Part shown: in pieces, positions 5,660 through 6,139 of the stretch
Layout of the letters: each line of letters starts with the position of its first letter
Position numbering within the stretch: the stretch's first letter is position 1
Origin: Actinomycetales bacterium
GTDB lineage: Bacteria > Actinomycetota > Actinomycetes > Actinomycetales > Beutenbergiaceae
DNA: 6,139 nucleotides
Assembly (NCBI GenBank): GCA_016649925.1
Contig: JAENWO010000159.1
Span: 1-6,139 of the forward strand
Direction: 5' to 3'
Notes under the pieces: generated by a model
The model's input: the letters and a program-made list of their open reading frames with translations, nothing else
Database searches by the model: none
What the model was told of the DNA's origin: nothing
Made by a program: the position numbers and the translations under genes

Positions 5660-5877
5660 AGGACTCGCGCCGGTGAGCCCGGACGAGTACCGGTGCGGAT
5701 GGTCAAGCGTGCTGGTCGCTGGCCGCGGGACCTGGATGGGCTTGCGCCGGATCGCGTCAAGCGTCCTGTGCACGGTCCCAGTAACTGTGCCCTGGCGATC
5801 GTCAGAACCCGCCGATCCTGTAGGTGACGGCTGGCATCGCCTCAGTGAGGTCCGAATACCGACGCGGCGATCGCCTG
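5660..5877. other. Non-coding stretch, no gene seen
   Basis: Between the hairpin after the regulator and the promoter of the beta-galactosidase I see no reading frame with a ribosome site and protein-like composition, and no RNA gene. The one notable element is the left arm of a 12-bp inverted repeat at 5766-5777. Confidence 0.5.
5766..5777. repeat. Left arm of 12-bp inverted repeat upstream of the beta-galactosidase
   Basis: CTGTGCACGGTC here is the exact reverse complement of GACCGTGCACAG at 5914-5925, 136 bases further on. Each arm contains the palindrome GTGCAC. Two copies flanking a promoter suggest paired regulator sites. Confidence 0.5.
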
Positions 5878-5907
5878 TTGCTGTCTGTTCGTTGAGGGTC
5901 CTAGGAT
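5878..5907 (+). promoter_or_regulatory. Candidate promoter of the beta-galactosidase gene
   Basis: TTGCTG (5878-5883) and TAGGAT (5902-5907) are separated by 18 bases and resemble -35 and -10 boxes. Transcription would begin near 5914, exactly at the right arm of the 12-bp repeat. The match to consensus is modest. Confidence 0.4.
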
Positions 5908-5913
5908 GTGTGT

Positions 5914-5925
5914 GACCGTGCACAG
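5914..5925. promoter_or_regulatory. Right arm of the 12-bp inverted repeat, possible operator
   Basis: GACCGTGCACAG lies between the putative -10 box and the ribosome site GAGGAG (5936-5941). A repressor bound here would block transcription. It is the partner of 5766-5777, which could allow looping. The binding protein is unknown; a LacI-type regulator is common for GH42 genes. Confidence 0.4.
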
Positions 5926-5945
5926 TCTGGTGTCCGAGGAGCGTC

Positions 5946-6139
5946 ATGAATCCCAGCTCGATCCCGTCGCCCGCAGCCCCAGCCAGCGCGGACCAGGCGG
6001 CGCGCTGGGCGCCGGACGAGCTGCGCACCGTTCCCGGCGCACCGTGGCTCCCCGGCGTCGAGGCCGTCTGCTACGGCGGCGACTACAACCCCGAGCAGTG
6101 GCCCGAGGAGGTCTGGGCAGAGGACGTCGCCCTCATGCA
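5946..6139 (+). CDS. GH42 beta-galactosidase, 5' end only (runs off the window)
   Basis: The frame opens at ATG 5946, four bases after GAGGAG, and stays open to the window edge (64 full codons). After a variable Pro/Ala-rich leader of about 37 residues it reads VCYGGDYNPEQWPEEVW (residues 41-57) and AEDVALM. This is the characteristic first strand of the TIM barrel of family GH42 beta-galactosidases, which usually continues with a REAGVN-type segment. Family members hydrolyse terminal beta-D-galactosides inside the cell. The catalytic glutamates lie beyond the window. There is no signal peptide, since the leader lacks a hydrophobic core. Galactose from this enzyme could feed a galactonate route, although no galactose dehydrogenase is seen here. 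Confidence 0.9.
   Translation, partial: MNPSSIPSPAAPASADQAARWAPDELRTVPGAPWLPGVEAVCYGGDYNPEQWPEEVWAEDVALM

Overview
The window is high-GC DNA with GTG starts, Shine-Dalgarno sites and 4-8 bp stop/start overlaps, typical of an actinomycete. The GH42 and IclR proteins suggest a Micrococcales-like host, but that placement is only an impression. One leftward gene cluster fills positions 238-4655. It faces a rightward IclR-family regulator (4846-5625) and the 5' end of a rightward GH42 beta-galactosidase (5946 to the window edge).

Right to left on the minus strand, the cluster begins with dgoK (2-dehydro-3-deoxygalactonokinase) and dgoA (2-dehydro-3-deoxy-6-phosphogalactonate aldolase), joined by a 4-bp overlap. 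Next comes a broken dgoD (galactonate dehydratase), also joined by a 4-bp overlap. These are the enzymes of the De Ley-Doudoroff galactonate pathway: galactonate to KDGal to KDPGal to pyruvate plus glyceraldehyde 3-phosphate. The IclR protein is the obvious candidate regulator. A 9-bp inverted repeat lies between it and dgoK. The nearby beta-galactosidase would supply galactose.

The surprise is the stretch 2367-3019. dgoD carries a 1-base frameshift and its homology stops after about 86 codons. It is followed directly by what looks like the last codons of a dehydrogenase. Then comes a strong ribosome binding site and one open frame that joins three pieces: about 63 residues resembling the N-terminus of a sugar isomerase, about 50 residues of a GH1 beta-glucosidase including its ITENG nucleophile motif, and a complete two-domain VOC (glyoxalase-like) protein. 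Either the region lost several carbohydrate genes by nested deletions, or the assembly is chimeric here. The sequence alone cannot decide. If it is real, the galactonate route lacks its dehydratase in this window.

Left of this lie a short-chain dehydrogenase and a UPF0303/heme-degrading-domain protein, both starting inside the end of the preceding gene. The VOC-SDR-UPF0303 trio therefore looks translationally coupled. A hairpin at 108-122 may end the transcript. Positions 1-100 and 5660-5877 hold no gene I can support.
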